A stretch of 64,000 nucleotides of DNA from Flagellimonas onchidii (lineage in GTDB: Bacteria; Bacteroidota; Bacteroidia; Flavobacteriales; Flavobacteriaceae): NCBI RefSeq assembly GCF_004804315.1, contig NZ_SRXX01000017.1, positions 1-64,000 of the forward strand. The letters run 5' to 3'. Under the pieces are notes generated by a model that saw only the letters and a program-made list of their open reading frames with translations, was not told the origin of the DNA and searched no databases. Each line of letters starts with the position of its first letter. Positions within the stretch are counted from its first letter, which is position 1. Of the stretch, positions 63,132 to 64,000 are shown piece after piece. A program made the translations under genes and the position numbers.

Positions 63132-63640
63132 TACTCAAGCAAAGATTTAATCTCGTATCCATTTAGTTTATGAGATCCATTTAAAAAAGTTAGGTGAATC
63201 AAAAAGTTACATTGTACTACTTCACCACCTAATTTTTCGACCAATTTACATACCGCAGCGGCGGTTCCCCCAGTGGCAAGAACATCATCATGTACCAAAA
63301 CCTTTTCACCACGCTCAATAGCATCGGTATGAATTTCCAAAATATCCTCTCCATACTCTAATTCATAAGATTCTGAAACCGTTTTAAAGGGAAGTTTTCC
63401 TTTTTTTCTAACAGGCACAAAACCCGCATTAAGTTTGGATGCCAGTAAGGGCGCGAAAATAAATCCTCGGGAATCCACGCCAACCACTTTATCTATTTGT
63501 TTACCTTCAACGAATCCATACAAAGCATTACTTGCTTCATTTAGAGCATTGGGATGATTTAGCAATGGGGTAATATCCTTAAAAGTAACTCCGGGTTTCG
63601 GGAAGTTTTCAATATCCCGGATAAAGGCATAAAAATCCAT
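63128..63640 (-). CDS. apt: Adenine phosphoribosyltransferase
   Basis: Apt salvages adenine to AMP using PRPP. The start was placed at MDFYAFIRDIENFPKPGV, since the longer frame would run through the tRNA gene. The 170-residue protein has FKDITPLLNHPNALNEA, GVDSRGFIFAPLLASKLNAG and the PRPP-binding loop VLVHDDVLATGGTAAA. Length matches the family. It is divergent from the tRNA-Arg gene. Confidence 0.95.
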   Translation of the reverse strand: MDFYAFIRDIENFPKPGVTFKDITPLLNHPNALNEASNALYGFVEGKQIDKVVGVDSRGFIFAPLLASKLNAGFVPVRKKGKLPFKTVSESYELEYGEDILEIHTDAIERGEKVLVHDDVLATGGTAAAVCKLVEKLGGEVVQCNFLIHLTFLNGSHKLNGYEIKSLLEY

Positions 63641-63705
63641 ATATTTTTTTGGATGAAGTGGTTTTGTTGTAAAGGTAAAAAGAAATATATTTGCACCCCA
63701 TTTAA

Positions 63706-63779
63706 GGCCGCGTGGCGCAACTGAATAGCGCATCTGATTACGGCTCAGAAGGTTGCAGGTTTGAATCCTGCCGCGGTCA
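63706..63779 (+). tRNA. tRNA-Arg (anticodon ACG)
   Basis: The 74-base sequence folds as a cloverleaf: acceptor GGCCGCG with CGCGGTC (one G-T), D arm GCGC/GCGC, anticodon stem TCTGA/TCAGA with loop TTACGGC giving anticodon ACG, and T arm GCAGG-TTTGAAT-CCTGC, with a discriminator A. CCA is not encoded. It is transcribed away from apt. Confidence 0.95.
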
Positions 63780-63790
63780 CTGAAAGGCAG

Positions 63791-63812
63791 TTTAAATCCT
63801 GCCGAGGTCACT
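63791..63812 (+). repeat. Partial duplicate of the tRNA-Arg 3' end
   Basis: Bases 63791-63812 repeat 63760-63781 (the T loop through the acceptor end) with two mismatches in 22, 31 bases downstream. Such copies arise at integrase attachment sites, where an element carries the 3' end of its target tRNA. Confidence 0.7.
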
Positions 63813-64000
63813 AAGAGCAAACAACAAATTGCTTTAAAACCATGTAAGTCTTATGATTTGCATGGTTTCTTGGTTTTTAGGAGTTCATTTAATTTGATTG
63901 GATATGCATTAAAATGGTAGCTATCCGTCAGTTATTTTTTAAAGTGTCAGTTGAACTGACACTTTGCCTAAATCATCTTATTGAACTGGTATAGTTGATT
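63813..64000 (+). other. Non-coding end of the window, downstream of tRNA-Arg
   Basis: A weak hairpin AAACCATG...CATGGTTT (63837-63868 region) may end the tRNA transcript. A perfect palindrome follows at 63941-63965. No coding frame is seen, and the last 35 bases hold nothing I recognise. Confidence 0.5.
63941..63965. promoter_or_regulatory. Perfect palindrome, possible operator or terminator
   Basis: AAAGTGTCAGTT and AACTGACACTTT are exact reverse complements around one central G. Another GTCAGTT lies about 14 bases upstream. There is no following T tract in either direction. Confidence 0.5.

Noticed and set aside
63641..63820. 60-residue N-terminal extension of Apt
   Set aside because: It is read through the antisense of tRNA-Arg and has no Apt likeness; the internal ATG at 63640 fits the family start.

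Overview
The window is a contiguous, gene-dense piece of a chromosome from a member of the Flavobacteriaceae (Bacteroidota), most likely a marine genus. This rests on what is encoded: a NusB with a long N-terminal extension, a DUF3276 PUR-like protein, GSIII next to a eukaryotic-type GSII, a fused isobutyryl-CoA mutase, a BlaR1-like peptidase with a TonB-plug tail, DUF4369/TlpA and DUF1573 lipoproteins, a cyclophilin-FKBP fusion, and few Shine-Dalgarno sequences but several TAnnTTTG boxes of the Bacteroidota sigma-A type. Base composition is AT-rich and even throughout. No phage, insertion sequence, CRISPR array or rRNA operon is visible.

Layout. 1-3.4 kb: a Tat-type Gfo/Idh/MocA oxidoreductase, a terminator, and the nusB-DUF1573-yajC operon. 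3.5-13.7 kb: an ABC exporter, a PUR-domain protein, an M14 peptidase, then small stress/housekeeping enzymes (thioredoxin-like, DinB, cupin, GNAT, YfiT-like, 1-Cys peroxiredoxin), two 27-28-residue membrane microproteins, a dual immunophilin and a decayed SnoaL-like gene. 13.7-25.9 kb: M28 peptidase and PPK2, a sigma-54-type response regulator lacking its DNA-binding domain, an outer-membrane protein/MscS/NatAB-like block, grpE-dnaJ, an epimerase and mnmD. 26-35.5 kb: ilvE, a MazG-like enzyme, small membrane proteins including a third copy of the microprotein family, fluC, the nitrogen operon glnK-amt-porin, and an Lrp regulator. 35.5-45.2 kb: icmF, purU, a DUF4197 lipoprotein, a membrane-bound AraC regulator, pyrF and prfA. 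45.2-49.5 kb: an apparent redox cluster (Rieske, thioredoxin, ApbE, DUF4266, DUF3570) with a ParDE-like toxin-antitoxin pair lodged in it. 49.5-55.2 kb: purM, divergent glutamine synthetases GSIII and GSII, and a CaCA antiporter. 55.2-64 kb: a TlpA-BlaI-BlaR1 operon behind two tandem operators, an SPFH protein, a DUF885 peptidase, a small conserved protein, apt, and tRNA-Arg(ACG) with a partial copy of its 3' end.

Working together. The ammonium genes (PII, Amt, GSIII, GSII) form the clearest functional group; the glnK upstream region and the GSIII/GSII divergent promoter share an unusual inverted repeat, TACCCCTA-N6-TAGGGGTA, that looks like a common nitrogen-control operator. The least described items are the three-member microprotein family (M-x-TFF...SV..K), the Rieske/thioredoxin/ApbE/DUF4266/DUF3570 cluster, and the paired palindromes in front of the BlaI operon. 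Function calls come from motif recognition by eye; no database search was run.
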